Part shown: piece by piece, positions 21,781-33,820 of the stretch
Numbering within the stretch: the stretch's first letter is position 1
Layout: every line of letters begins with the position of its first letter
From: Cylicocyclus nassatus
Taxonomy: Eukaryota > Nematoda > Chromadorea > Rhabditida > Strongylidae
Length of the DNA: 64,000 nucleotides
Direction: 5' to 3'
Assembly: GCA_958299035.1 (NCBI GenBank)
Contig: CATQJL010000112.1
Coordinates: forward strand, 17,460,880-17,524,879
The notes under the pieces: model-generated
Told to the model about the DNA's origin: nothing
Databases searched by the model: none
The model's input: the letters and a program-made list of their open reading frames with translations, nothing else
Position numbers and translations under genes: made by a program

Positions 21781-22553
21781 CACGAAACTGCGTAACTTTG
21801 CCCGCACTCCTCGCGTATCTCTCAAAAACCTTGCTTGCATGCTTTTCTAGGTCAAAGTGACTAGGAACTGAGCTATCGAACGGTGCAATGAATCGGGCTC
21901 CAGTCTATAAAACTCGCCGAGTTACAAGCCTACGAAAACACAGTCCTCATGAAATTTGCACAAAATGTAAATATCGCGTACTTTGTTGAAATTCCACCGT
22001 GAGTGGTTGCATGACTAATTGCAAATGTTATGTTCACCCCGCCCGCGTTTTATACAACCACTCACGGTGGAATTTCAACAAAGTACGCGATCTTTACACT
22101 TTGTGCAAATTTCATGAGGACGTGTTTTCGTAGGCTTGTAACTCGGCGAGTGTTTTATAGACTGGGAGCCCGATTCATGCACCGTTCGATAGCTCAGTTC
22201 CTAGTCACTTTGACCTAGAAAAGCATGCAAGCAAGGTTTTTGAGAGATACGCGAGGAGTGCGGGCAAAGTTACGCAGTTTCGTGTGGTGCCAGGTTACAG
22301 TTACCTCACCGTATCTCTCCAAAAAGACACTGTAATCCTCAGAGACCACGATTTTCGTAAAGAGGCGTGTTCGAAAACCTCTTTAAGCGAAGTTTCCTTA
22401 CAATTCAAGAGCATCGACATTTTGACCAAAATCCATCGGCGAGCTTCCAGAGCGTAAAACGAGAAAAATGAAATAACCCGAACATCTCGGAAAACTTGCT
22501 CATAGAGGTTATCCGACCTGCTGATTACGATAATCACATCTGCTTAGCAAGAG
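21781..22553. mobile_element. Foldback element, truncated at the gap
   Basis: The arms 21781-22006 and about 22050-22284 are near-perfect inverse copies around a loop of about 45 bases. The right side continues to GCAAGAG at 22553 as in the A, B and C foldback copies. Its left outer part is missing because the primer and gap cut into it. Confidence 0.8.
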
Positions 22554-23156
22554 AGCATCATATTCTATGGCTATGGCGAGTAAAATTTGGGACGACAAGA
22601 TTTTTCCACAATTCACCAGGCCATCTATTTCCTTTGAAAAGAAAATTGCGGCTATTGTTTAGCGCATCATAATCTACAGAAAAAGTACTATCAAAAGGTC
22701 CCTGCTGGAATCTTCTCGGGACCAACGCTCGCTGCTTTACACCTTCGAGAAAAAACGTCCGCGGGAAAGATTCAAGAATACTGAAATCGAGATATCAAGG
22801 ACATGCTGTACACCAAAAGATTCGCCTTGATGAGCTGAGCACAGCACCGTTTTTCGGATTCAAAATACACTTATTCTGGAAGAAGTTATGGCGAGTAGAA
22901 TTTAAAGGCGCCGTGATTTTTGCAGAATTCACCATCTCTTTTCGCGCTTTATAAAGCATGTTTCCGTCTACTTTTCACCGCTGGATTATCTACGGAAACA
23001 ACTCTTTCCGATTCGCCTTAGCGGAATCTTTTAAGTGTGAAAGGGGGCTGGCCCACAGCGTTGCAAAGAGGCGTCTGCAGAAAAAAGTGAAGTTTTGCTG
23101 GAAGCAGAATATCATAGTTATGCGGTGTGTCACTTTGCTCACATAAGCAACAAGAC
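22554..23156 (+). other. Single-copy stretch, no gene recognised
   Basis: No homologue elsewhere in the window was noticed and no exon with good splice sites was found, apart from the candidate that starts at 23157. Confidence 0.4.
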
Positions 23157-23225
23157 ATGCTGATTACAAAAATTATAATTGTTTTGCTAATCTTAGTGTT
23201 ACTGTATAGTTATGTTTGTTTGACG
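23157..23225 (+). CDS. Candidate signal-peptide exon
   Basis: An ATG opens 23 codons, MLITKIIIVLLILVLLYSY and four more, ending exactly at a GTAAGT donor in phase 0. The composition is that of a secretion signal or membrane anchor. The next acceptor in matching phase (AG at 23289-23290) runs into a stop after five codons, so no joined gene can be supported. Confidence 0.3.
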
Positions 23226-23308
23226 GTAAGTGGTTCATGTATATTTACTAAGTTCACGTACTCCTTTCTCTTTTTTCCACTACAAAAAAGGATATGATTT
23301 TCTGCTGA

Positions 23309-23737
23309 AGACACTCCGCAGAAACTCTTCCATCAAACGCTTTTTTTCTTAAACCTTTGCCTACATTATGCGCCGAAATACACACTCTAGAAAACACCAC
23401 CACAGGATGCAACGGATTCCCACCATGCATTCCTACGATTCCTTACCGTGACCGAGCCGATTACAGCAGTTCAATATATGAAAAGATTCGTCTCGGCGAG
23501 CTGAATCCAAATCTGCCTTTAAATTTGAAATCCATAGAGAACGAAGGGAGTTATGACGAAAAGACGCAAAGTCGGCGACATCGGCGACATCGGCGAATTC
23601 GGCGACATCGGCGAATTCGGCGACATCGGCGAATTTGGCGAATTCGCCGAAATTTTTCACATTCCACTGTCACAACTGTATATGCACAGAGAATTACAAA
23701 ATGCATGAAAATTCAAAAAAAAATCTGTGAGAAATAG
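23309..23737 (+). CDS. Candidate coding exon with proline-rich core and repeat-derived basic tail
   Basis: The frame is open from 23309 to the stop at 23735-23737. It contains GCNGFPPCIPTIPYRDRADY and then LGELNPNLPLNLKSIENE, which look like real protein sequence (varied codons, two cysteines, few low-complexity residues). A CTCTAG acceptor sits at 23385-23390. From about 23570 the frame enters an 18-bp minisatellite and becomes an Arg/His/Ile tail. No family recognised and no start is certain. It may be one exon of a secreted-protein gene whose other exons I cannot place. Confidence 0.35.
   Translation, partial: RHSAETLPSNAFFLKPLPTLCAEIHTLENTTTGCNGFPPCIPTIPYRDRADYSSSIYEKIRLGELNPNLPLNLKSIENEGSYDEKTQSRRHRRHRRIRRHRRIRRHRRIWRIRRNFSHSTVTTVYAQRITKCMKIQKKICEK
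23572..23645 (+). repeat. Short minisatellite of CGGCGACAT and CGGCGAATT units
   Basis: Nine-base units alternate to give an 18-bp period, about four times. The length is a multiple of three, so reading frames on both strands stay open through it. Confidence 0.9.
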
Positions 23738-24240
23738 GTAGGCGAACTTTTTTCATAGCCATCTGAAGTGGCCTAAGAAAACGAAACAAAATCATAACCT
23801 TACACAGTTCTGTCCAACTCGTGCCGAGCCCTGTGAATAACACTCGAATTTTCGCTTACACGACACCAGATAACAAAGGCTCGTCATTTAGCGCGCAGCT
23901 TTTGCTGAATCGGTTAGAACAGGTTAACTGTTTAACTCTGACACGTGTGTTGGGTTTCAAAGGTAGATAAGTACCTTTTATAATCTCATTCTTTCGCAGC
24001 ATTTTCCTAGCAGTTAAAATCATTATTCTATGTCTCGATGTGAGAAGCAGGAGATAAAATTTCTTCTATCGCAGTTTCATGCCACTTCTCCTTTGTTTCT
24101 TACCGTCGCTACCGGGTTTTCTGATTCCTGACATCGCTTTACCATTATCGCTACGATCATTTGATGGGCAGACCCATACTGCACTTAAAATGAGAATGAA
24201 AAAGCATTCTCTCCTGTTTAATGAATATTCATGGAGAAAA

Positions 24241-24295
24241 TTGAGAATTGTAATTCGCAACCATGCTTCACATGGTTGCGAATTACAATTCTCAA
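24241..24295. repeat. Perfect short hairpin
   Basis: Two 25-base arms beginning TTGAGAATTGTAATTCGC are exact inverse copies around CTTCA. The homologous site at about 44150-44180 keeps only the right arm, so it lost the hairpin by a simple deletion or never gained the left arm. Confidence 0.85.
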
Positions 24296-25370
24296 AAGTG
24301 TGAGCGGCCTCAAGCACGAAAACACGTAAATGCCTCTTACTAGCAAAAAAAAGAATTAATAAAGATGTTTACTTTGAATGTGAACAATTGTTCAATATGT
24401 ATGCAATGTCAAAAAATCGAAGAAAATTCCGAAATATCTAGCAGCATGTGCAGCAGGGTGAGCACACTTGACTCATCGCTAAATTTCTCAAAAATTTGCT
24501 AATCTTCTCAGAAATCTCAATCCAATTATTAAGAAACTAGAGCAGTCACGGTATACTTCGCATAACCTATGAAAGAAGCATTCTGTCAAAATGCCATATT
24601 TAGTAGCAACGACTCTGATTAGTTTAGAATAATGTAGAGGTTCTCGAAAGGTTTAGCCCGCTTTTTGAGGGAAAAGAGCAGTCAATGGTTCGGAAACTCT
24701 TCAAAGTTCTTGCCGTACTCTCATCGATAAAGAGATGGTCAATTCGCTCTGTACAGTATGTCTAAGTTCGAGTTAGCTCTATAGAATGCTGAACACAGCT
24801 CGAAACTTCATGAGAAGACGGATATTCACGATCAAGGAGCATACATGCACACTTTTGGGACACCCTGTATTAATAGATGGACTTTACCCAAACTGATGGT
24901 ATATGTTAGAAGAGAGATCAAATGAAGAAACATTTTGACCGGAAGCGGGTAGTAGTCTGTCCACTACAATAACTTGCGTTATATTTGACCGAAAAGCAGA
25001 TTACTTGGCCAGATTGAGACACCCTGTAATAAAGAACAGATTCCACCGGATATGATATGAGGAATATCTGCTTCATGTCCGCTTGAAGCCATGAGGCAGA
25101 ACACACAGACCTGCAAATCTTAGCGATAATGCTCAAAAAATTCCACATGATCTTCCTCTGTACTATCTTCATAAATAGATTAGATTGCGTTATGTGACAA
25201 AGCTAAGGTTGCGTCCAGGGTTGCCCTGCGGCGCCATGCTAACGCCGTGCCAGAATGCTAAATCAATATACACGCGTGCATGTGGGTGCTGGCACGGCGC
25301 TGGCACAGCTCTGGCATACGGGCACCTTTGGAGGCCTGATCGACGTTATCATAAGATTGTCCCAGCTATA

Positions 25371-26764
25371 AAGTGCGGTTCATAATTATACGAACACCCC
25401 AAATTCTAGAAATTTCTGGACTTTTGACAGAAACTCAAAAAACCGTTGGTACCACGCGAAAGAGCACAACCGAGAACGGTATATGATCCATAAGAATGAA
25501 AATGGATGTCAATTTCGGGAGTGTTTTTTGCGCCTAGTGCGAATTTTTAGCGGTTCATAATTATACGAACACCTCAAACAGGTCCATTTTTTACTCAAGA
25601 TTGCAGTCATTTGATTCCAAATTTTTTGTGAAGCTATAGTAACAAAGTCTGACGTGTCCGCTACACACTGGACCCAGTGCAGTTCAAAAAGAGGACCGTT
25701 ACTTTTTTCAGAAGGCTCTAAATGCTTTTGGTGTGACTGCGCTCCAAAAACATCCGTTCTTCTGTGGTTTACGCGCTCTAATTAGCATCTACCAAAGCTA
25801 TGAGATAAAATAAGCTCTTTCGGTGGGTATTTTGTCTGACGCTCAGAAAATCTTTGCGTTTTCGTGCCGTTTTTCAACCAAGTTCCAACCTCACCACGAG
25901 TTAGCACGGTTTCAAGCCTCAAAACTCAGCTTCTGAAGCCGTACAATGAAGTAAACATATAGTATGTAGAAATTCACAAGACTGTATATTTGGCTAGAAA
26001 AAATCAGCAGCTTTGAGCGTTTGTTTTGGCCACGCAGACGTCATTTCATCAAAAACACTGCTTTTACTATTGCAATCAGACCTTTATTTGGTTTGTAGCT
26101 CCCAGCCTCAAGATCAGTTCCACAAAAAACCCAAAAACCTTGGCACAGAAACCTCATCATGTAAACAATGCAGCTGCTTCGTATTACATGTTTGCGCGAG
26201 AGAGAAGCTGAGTTTTGAGGCTTGAAACCATGCTAACTCGTGGTGAGGTTGGAACTTGGTTGAAAAACGGCACGAAAACGCAAAGATTTTCTAAGCGTCA
26301 AACAAGATACCCATCAAAAGAGCTTATTTTATCTCATAGCTTTGGTAGAAGCTAATTGGAGCGCGTAAACCGCAGAAGAACGGATGTTTTTGAAGCGCAA
26401 TCACTCCAGAAGCATTTAGAGCCTTCTGAAAAAAGTAACGGTCCTCTTTTTGAACTGCACTGGGTTCAGTGTGTAGCGGACACGTCAGACTTTGTTACTG
26501 TAGCTTTACAAAAAATTTGGACTCAAATGACTGCAATCTTGAATAAAAAATGAACCTTTGTTTGAGGTGTTTGTATGATTATGAACTGCTTAAAATCCGC
26601 ACTAGGCGCTCAAACGCTCCTAAGATTGACATCCATTTCCATTCTTATGGATCATATACTGTTTTCAGCTGTGATCGCGTGGTACCAACGGCTTTTTGAG
26701 TTTCTCCCAAAAAGTCCAAAAACTTACAAAATTTTGGGTGTTCGTATAATTATGAACAGCACTT
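25371..26764. mobile_element. Foldback element AAGTGC, 1394 bp, TA target
   Basis: Ends AAGTGCGGTTCATAATTATA and the inverse of AAGTGCTGTTCATAATTATA are flanked by TA. The inverted similarity runs through almost the whole element, with a centre near 26060, so the transcript would be one long hairpin. The matching site before copy C (about 45459-45464) is empty. The symmetric frames on either side of the centre are not genes. Confidence 0.88.
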
Positions 26765-26894
26765 TATATCAAAAATGAGCCCTATAACTCAAGCTATAGT
26801 TCATTATACCCCGCAACAGTCTTTTTAACGGTGCTATTTGATTGCCATTTTTCAGAAAGGTAAATTACCAAATAGATAATTTTGTCCAGCTTAA

Positions 26895-27058
26895 ATGGAG
26901 CTTCTGATTTTGATTATGTTCTTTCTATTGCTCTCATCATGATCGACCTCGACGAATTGGATTCGAACTGGACAGGCTTGTGTTACACTTTCTTGCCCGT
27001 AACCATCTCAAAGATTTCATAGCAGCAGCTCAAGATGAAAAGTTGACGAAGGCTAGCA
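26895..27058 (+). pseudogene. Small secreted-protein gene fragment with nonsense and frameshift
   Basis: Homologue of 45588-45745. The signal peptide (MELLILIMFFLLLSS) runs into TGA at 26940-26942, where the other copy has TGG. One base is also missing near 26965, which shifts the rest of the frame. The acceptor TTTGTCCAG just upstream is kept. It is therefore a dead copy. Confidence 0.5.
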
Positions 27059-27685
27059 ACAAATCAATTTCTCAAGGCTACGCTCAGAATCGCCGTTTGA
27101 AGCTGTGCCAATGCCATAACGGGTCCGAACTCCCGTGCACCGCCGGCATTAATCGTGGTGTTCCGGCACGGAGGTGGCACGGAGCTGGCATAACGTTATA
27201 TGCAAGCTAATTTGAACTTACTTTTAGAAATTGCTGGGTAAGTGCAGGAATGAAATGTGCGATTTACTGGCCTTATATCACTACTAGAAGGTGCCCACAA
27301 TTTGCGAAATAAACTGCAGCAGTAGCTGCAGAGAATAAGGAGCTCAGGGAGAAATTCAAAATGAGTTCTACATTGAATAAAGGTTTTTATTTTTTCTGAG
27401 CACTTTAAGGGCATGGGATGGAAGAAGACAGTCAATGACTACTGCAAGGAGTATGCTTGCAAGCCATGCTGCCGCTATACATTTGAACTTTCCTCATGAA
27501 AAAAACTCTGGAATTCCAAAATAAATAGATGTAAAGTTTCTGCAAAGAATTTCTTCGTTTTTATTTCCTTGATTGTTTCAAAGCTGAATTCGATTACAAA
27601 TTTGATAAATCTCCATCTCCCCGTTGAATATGGAGGTTATACAAAATATCTGCGAAAAAGAGCACAACGAAAGTTTATAAATATA

Positions 27686-28635
27686 TTAGGTGGCTGCAAA
27701 TGTTCGTTTGCCAGTTTGTCAAATCATAACTTCCTTTCGACTCGATGAATCTCTTTGATTTCATACCCATTTGAAAGAAAAAACCTCTCTCTTTACAGCA
27801 GTTTCTTTACCATGAACTGACATGGAAAAGTTCAAGAGTTAAAAGCAATTGAGGAAAAGTACTCAATTGGCATCTTTCAAGCAGAGTCATGAAAAATTCT
27901 AGAAATATTTATGTATGATAGAGAAAATTATACTCTTTACTATAGTGGCTTTGTCATGAATCAAAACGGAAAAAATCGAGAGTAAGAGGCAATTAAAGAG
28001 AATTGCTTCAGTTTTGCAGATTTTAAGCATGTTCAAAAAAGCCTAAGAACGTCCTCGAAAAGACGGGAAGTCAAGAACGTGCGTTTCATGACCTTTCCAT
28101 TCTAGCTGAGCGAGTTTTGAGCTAATCAAGAGCAATTTTGATTTTTGTGAGAAACGCACATCCGCAAATTCGAAAAAATCACGACAAAAATCAAAGTTGC
28201 CTTCGCTCAGCTCGAAACTCGCTCAGATAGAAAGAGAAGGTCACAAAACCCATGTTCATGACTTTTCCGTCTTTTCTGTGACGTTTTTAGGCTTTTTTTT
28301 GAGCATGCTCAAATATTGCAAAATTGAAGCAATTCTCTTTATTTGCTTCTAACTCTCGATCTTCTTCGTTTTAAAATATAGAAAAGGCGCCACTGTAATG
28401 AGCATAATTTTCTCCAAGAATTTTTCGTGACCCTACTTGAAAAACGCCAATTTTGAGTACTTTTATTCAAATGCTTTTAACTGTCGAATTTCTTCATGCC
28501 AACTCACGTCAAAGGTACTACTGTAAAAAGAATGGTCTTTTTTCAATTGGATTTAGTCTAGAGGAAATCCATTGAGTTTAAAGGTAGCTATGATTTTTTT
28601 GAAAGAGTGGCGAACGAACTTTTGCACCCACCTAA
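27686..28635. mobile_element. Mariner-type hairpin element, copy B
   Basis: Ends TTAGGTGGCTGCAAATGTTC and the inverse of TTAGGTGGGTGCAAAAGTTC, with TA on both sides. Same insertion as 1-830 and 46745-47702. Confidence 0.88.
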
Positions 28636-29123
28636 TATAATTCAAAGATTTCAAACATCTTCGGTTTTAATTGTAATCTCTACCATTCGCAGACAGCTGG
28701 TACGCGCTGCAGTTGATATGTATGAAAGTGTTTGCTTAGATGTCCGCGCGGCTCCTCCTCTTTCTCATCTTCTATCAAAGGAATGGGTTTAGACATAAGA
28801 AATTGAAGAAACCTCAGAACATGTCAGCATCACTCGAAGATGTTATGCGTTAGAGGGGAAAAGTCAAGTTTTCTGCTTTACGTGAACGCTTTTGCATTTT
28901 TCAGGATTTCATCGCCATGCTAATTCGGAATGTTTCATGAAATTATTTGAGCTTTGTCAGCTTTATTGCTGGGTCGTTAACGTTTCGAATTGTTGTTTGA
29001 AAGCTTTGATATCTCTTAGTTTATCGCTGCTTCCTAACGCCAATTTTGCCAATACATCAATGCAATTACCAATTTCGTATATCAAAAACCAAAATATAAT
29101 GCGATTATATTGAAGTTACTCAC

Positions 29124-29198
29124 ATAAATAGCCATTGAGAGCGCATTCTTTACCAGTATACTTTCGTTTCTTCGACGATCTTGTGGCTTTTCAATCAT
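29124..29198 (-). CDS. Candidate first coding exon, minus strand, copy B
   Basis: Counterpart of 1323-1397. The 25-codon frame is open and ends at the same GTGAGT donor; Asp, Phe and Thr of copy A are Asn, Leu and Met here. Same doubts apply. Confidence 0.2.
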
Positions 29199-29738
29199 TT
29201 TTACAAAAAGTATACACTAGTCTAGTCTTCTCATAGCTGAAAAAGTTTATTACCGCTGGTGCTCTCAACCGGCCAAATTGCTCGTTAGAGCAAGCTGTAT
29301 TTTTGTATGCGAAAGGCAAAATATATAAAAAATTACGAAGGTATTTTCTTTTCGGTTTTTACACTAGTTTTGATGATTTTCGAAAAAAAAAACGCTTGTA
29401 AAAAACCGAAAATTTCTATTTGTGCTTGCAATATAGACTTACATGCGAATAGGCCAACATTGCTTTGTCTACAGTATTCGGTTCTCATTTTCTTAATTGC
29501 AAAACAAACACTATATCTTTTTACGAATCTCTTATCGAAGATTATAAGTATAAGAAAGTTTGAGGATGGTAAAGCTCATTCCTTCAAAGGTCACTAAATT
29601 TTATTTTTCATCTCAGTTAACGTAAAACCAAAGTGCGAATGTTTTAAGGATATCTAAGGAGAGATAACTGCTGACCACAGCTTTTGTGATACATCATAAA
29701 TTAGAGTGCTCGCCTCAAAACGCTGATCTCAAAACTAA

Positions 29739-30202
29739 CAAGGGAACCGTGTCGAGTCGAAGTGGCCTTTCCCGATGAGGCCCATACTGCTTTGAAGAGC
29801 ATCAATCAGTGATTCCAAATCTGCTTTCCAAATCTGCCAAGCGCCTCTGGACGCCGAGTTATGCTCGTTTTTCAGGCCAAAAAATTGAACGCAAAACTGA
29901 AGCAAAATCGCCCAAATTTGCTCAAATGGTCCAGTGTCAAGTATCAGAGCTATTTATGCAATGGATACATTTGATTTAATGTGCTAATACTTAACACTGC
30001 TTTATCTGAGCGCTGGAAAGATTGTAACCAACAATTTTACCTAAATTCTGCATTCATTTTTCGTTCCGAAGAACGGTCATAACTCGGCGTCCAGAGGCGC
30101 TTGGCAGATTTGGAAGGCAGATTTGGAATCACCGCTTAATACGCTTCAAAGCAGTATGGGTCTCATCTGGAAAGGCCACTTCGACTCGACACGGTTCCCT
30201 TG
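29739..30202. mobile_element. CAAGGG-type MITE, 464 bp, only in copy B
   Basis: Ends CAAGGGAACCGTGTCGAG and its exact inverse. Flanks are TAA on the left and AAA on the right; the empty site in A (around 2388, AACTAAGTTCA) suggests a TAA target. Shares the CAAGGGA terminus and the inner block ATTCCAAATCTGCTTTCC with the A/C element at 1812 and 48691, so it belongs to the same family but is a separate insertion. Confidence 0.85.
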
Positions 30203-30686
30203 AAAGTTCATTATCTGCGGAATGCTTTTTTTTCCAAAGAAATAGTGCCAGTGAAAGCGAACGCAAACATATCCGCGCCGGCAGTTGTGCACTAATTGAC
30301 AACGCTAACCGCTGAACTCTTTGACACTTTCGGCATCTATCAGCATTAGTCGTATTCTTGTGCAAACACATTAGATCTGAAAAAATACGGTGTTTGTAAA
30401 GAATCTTTGCCGATAACGAACACAGTTTTGAAATTAGTGTCCCAAAACGAATGTCATGACATATGTCACATATCAAAAGGTCAAGGTCAGCAATTTTCCC
30501 TTCCCCGTTCGTAGCTTTGATTTGTCAAATGACATGTTTATACAGTGTTTAAATCTAGTCTCCCGCGATGGCATGAGGAACATCCAGTTTCAAAGTGCAG
30601 TATTATGCAATCATAATTTGCAAGTTTGGTTAGTGAATTAGTGCTAACCTCGTTTACACACTAACTTGTTAATACCTCACGGAGTT

Positions 30687-30742
30687 AACTTGTTGATAAC
30701 TAGCTACCAGATTTAACTTGTTGATAACTAGCTACCAGATTT
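30687..30742 (+). promoter_or_regulatory. Two 28-bp GATA-containing repeats before TTL gene B
   Basis: Same tandem pair as in copy A, with two TGATAA cores ending at the upstream ATG. Confidence 0.45.
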
Positions 30743-31386
30743 ATGTGGAGTAACTGGTTTTCTCAAACCACTGCTCGTTATCTGACAGACAAAAATCATA
30801 ATTACAGAATGCGAATACTGATCTTCTTGTGCATTCTCCCATTATGCGACTGTTTTGCTATTCCTGGCCACCCAGTTGAAGTAGTTGGGATACTGCGTTG
30901 TAACGTTAAACCCGCTGCTAACGTGGATATAATGCTGGTAGAAAAAGAAGCTTGTGAGTTAGAACTGCAACTGAGCTCAATTCAAACTATAATTTCAGCT
31001 TCCAAATTTCGATTCCTGGCTCTTTCCAAATCGCGCCGCCAAGGTTCTTTCAAAATTTCAGGCCATGCTACAGATACAACCCAAACACAACTTGTCATCT
31101 ATCATAGATGCAACTATCATGAGGTACAGCTTGTTTACTCTTTGCCGATGAACAACTAGATTTCCAGAAGAATGACAATGTAGCAAACTTATATCACACG
31201 AATGCTGTTTAGATTGGCTACAAGAGGCTCACCATAGCGATCCCACAATATCGTGTACTCAAATTCAAAGGAGCATCAAAAAATGTCTTCAGTGCAAGAG
31301 TATTGGAACTCGCCGAGGAGCACAACGGACAAAAGATCGTTGCAGGGCTTCCCGAAATAATAATTGCAAGAAACCATGGCGGCTAA
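30743..31386 (+). CDS. Transthyretin-like (TTL) secreted protein, copy B; three exons
   Basis: Exons 30743-30953, 30999-31123 and 31213-31386, with the same splice sites and lengths as copy A. The protein differs from A by one residue in the visible sequence (FAIPGHP instead of FAISGHP, near the signal-peptide cleavage site); the other changes noticed are synonymous. Family features are as in A: signal peptide, RCNVKPA, GSFKISGH, IYHRCNY, and the last exon IGYKRLTIAIPQYRV. This near identity contrasts with the flanking DNA, where B is the divergent copy, and points to gene conversion or recent exchange between A and B. Confidence 0.85.
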
Positions 31387-32067
31387 GTTACACAAGATGA
31401 ATAAAGACTTCCCCATTCGACCGCAACTTTTAGGTGTATGGGACATGGGTTGAAGTCAGCCATATGCACATAAACAAGACTCAAAGATGCACCTGTCATA
31501 GAAGCATGCGCCTTCTTCTCTTTCTCCTTCTTGTCATACCTCTAAGCCATTAAGCTTAGTTTTTAAGTGCTTCATGATATTGCTTTTTTGCAATAATTTT
31601 TAGTTTGCCACAAGACTAAAATGGAAAGAAAAAGAAAGACAAAAAATGAAGTCCTGCGTCAGACAAAATAACGCATGAGTGCAGTACTCAAATTTGAGCC
31701 ACTTTATACTTCTCACCTAAGCTTTGCTCTCGTTTTCACATTTTACTGACAATGAGATAATAGGTAGTAAAATCAGCTTTTTCGGCTTAAAGCTTCAAAG
31801 ACTATAAATTTTACGTAAGCGTTCATGAAGGCGCACGGTATCTGGCTGTAAACGCACATGTATTGCATTCCGTCTTAACACCGCTGAATTTGTGTAAACA
31901 ACGCCGCTGAGCACGAAAATTCAACGTGGACCGCTTAAGCTGGTTCGCACCTGCCTGAGGCATGTTGGAGACTTTTACGATATTGCGCAAAACTCTCGGT
32001 TCTAGACTGCGCAGGTGCAAGACTTGGGTCAAGATCCAAGATTGAAAGGGCGTCATTAATAAGAGTA

Positions 32068-32308
32068 TCGTTTATTCGTTGACCGTAACGACTGCTGACC
32101 GCGCGGCGCTGCGCGTGCATGATGTTTTCGTAGAAAAGATGAATAGAAAGAAAACAGAGGATTCCTCTGATCTTTATAATGTAGAAAAGAAACAAAGAAT
32201 TCTTTTCATCTTAAGCCACGGTCCAACTTGTCACTTTTTCGCAAGTTTAGAAGGCACGCGTCGCAGTCGCCACGCGGTCAGCAGTCCGTACGGTCAACGA
32301 ATGAACGA
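32068..32308. mobile_element. TCGTT-ended MITE, 241 bp, copy B
   Basis: Ends TCGTTTATTCGTTGACCGTA and the inverse of TCGTTCATTCGTTGACCGTA, flanked by TA. Copy A has the empty site at 4406-4407. Copy C shares the insertion (51109-51349). The arms are GC-rich (GACTGCTGACCGCG). Confidence 0.88.
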
Positions 32309-33820
32309 TACATTTGCCAAGGATGGAAACACGTGAATTTGGTTTGTCTGGTACCCTCGCAGAGGTGTCATTTACACATAGAGTTTTCCCCTATAAGGCT
32401 AGTATTGGCTAATGCACGCGAACTCTGGCTTTACCCTCGACTAACCAAACTCTTCAATTTCTCTTGAAGTTTAGACTTGACGTCGATGCAAACGTGATCA
32501 CAAGTTTTTATCGATCTACCCACAATTCTCGTCCAAGGTCCTCGGGCACGAGACGTTAGCAACACTGCTCCTTGTATAAGCATTTTGACAGAAGCGAGCA
32601 TATGTGATTTTGCTTCGTTTCTAAACAGTTCGCAGCAAACGTTGTTGTTCAAAACTAGGGAGAAGGAAAACAGAAGAAGGCAGTGAAGACATATGAAGTA
32701 ATTTTGGAAAAAAGTAATGCTTACAGTTGAATCACAGGTTTCTTGTCATGTTTATAAGTCATCATCCGATTTGATAGCCTAATAGGACTAATTCAGCAAT
32801 CCATGATATTTGCTTGTTAAAGTCACCTTCTTTGAAAGCAAAGTATGCAGGAGCAAGGACTCTTTAACAAAGTGCTGGAAATCATTCGATATATCGGTAG
32901 TTAATAACCTTATGATACGGATGTTCGAAAAACTTCAGAAAAGACCAGACAGTAACTAATAAGCCGGACATTGGCAACTTGTAGAAAGTTCGAATCCAAC
33001 CTATTTACATCTTTTGAGTTCGATCAGAGCTTGGCACAAAATAAATGTCAAACTTCAACCAGGAAAAACTAAAAAGGAAAAATGGTCCGAAGTGTGTGCG
33101 GAGTCTCAGAAACATCGTTAGACATAACTACAACCACGATAGGACAAATACGAATATTTAAAAGCCAAGTGATGAAGGACGCGTATTTTTCCTTCAAAGT
33201 CTCCTACCACCGCCAAAAAAATAGTTCGTTTCTGCAGCACACAGGTAACGAGATAGCACCAAATTCAGTGTAAATTCATTGTGTGAGGTAGGAGTAAAGC
33301 CTGAATTTATCTTACGCACATAAAGAATGTCCAACTCATTCTGCAGGTTAGGATAGCAATGCCGTCCTAATGCCACTTTGACTTATCGCAACCAAAGGAG
33401 TAAGAGAAAATGGAGTAATCTTTTATATAAAGCTGCCTGTTTGTCTCTCTGTCTTCTATATTCTGTGCGTACAATAACTCTCAAAATTTGCAAAATTTCC
33501 GTGAATGTCGCAAAATTCCCGGAATTCCGCGACATTCTGGGAATTTCGCGAAATCAGCACGAATCACGCAAACTACGCAGCGCCATAACTTCCTTCGGAA
33601 TGGATCTATTCTAAATCTGACAGAAGCATTGTATACAGCTCGTCAAGGCGAATCTTCTAATATATAGCATGTCCTCGATATTCCGTTTCCACTTTTCTCA
33701 AATTCTTCTGCGGAGGACTTTTCGCAAGAACTTGACGCAGCATCTGTTTAACGTAAAAGATGACAGTAAGTACCATTCGATAGAACTGTTCTTGCAGATT
33801 ATAGGTCGCTATAAAGTAGC

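Larger units (their letters stand above)
23733..27685 (+). repeat. Segmental duplication, unit preceding copy B
   Basis: Collinear with 43610-46744 before copy C. Differences are mostly element insertions: the 1394-bp foldback here, and the 159-bp and 302-bp MITEs there. Both contain TGGGACACCCTGTA (24853 and 44946), the usual inner end of a Tc1/mariner-type terminus. Apart from the entries listed, no gene was seen. Confidence 0.85.

Noticed and set aside
21097..21860. Open frames of about 200-230 codons across the gap
   Set aside because: They consist almost entirely of N and carry the primer sequence; not coding.
24066..24317. Minus-strand frame with a hydrophobic start and a basic tail
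   Set aside because: Contains the 25-bp perfect hairpin and the second copy (43980-44190) is frame-shifted at the hydrophobic part; likely chance.
30456..30641. 60-61 codon frame shared upstream of the TTL genes in B and C
   Set aside because: Lies in the presumed promoter, has no family resemblance, and shared frames are expected in recent duplications.
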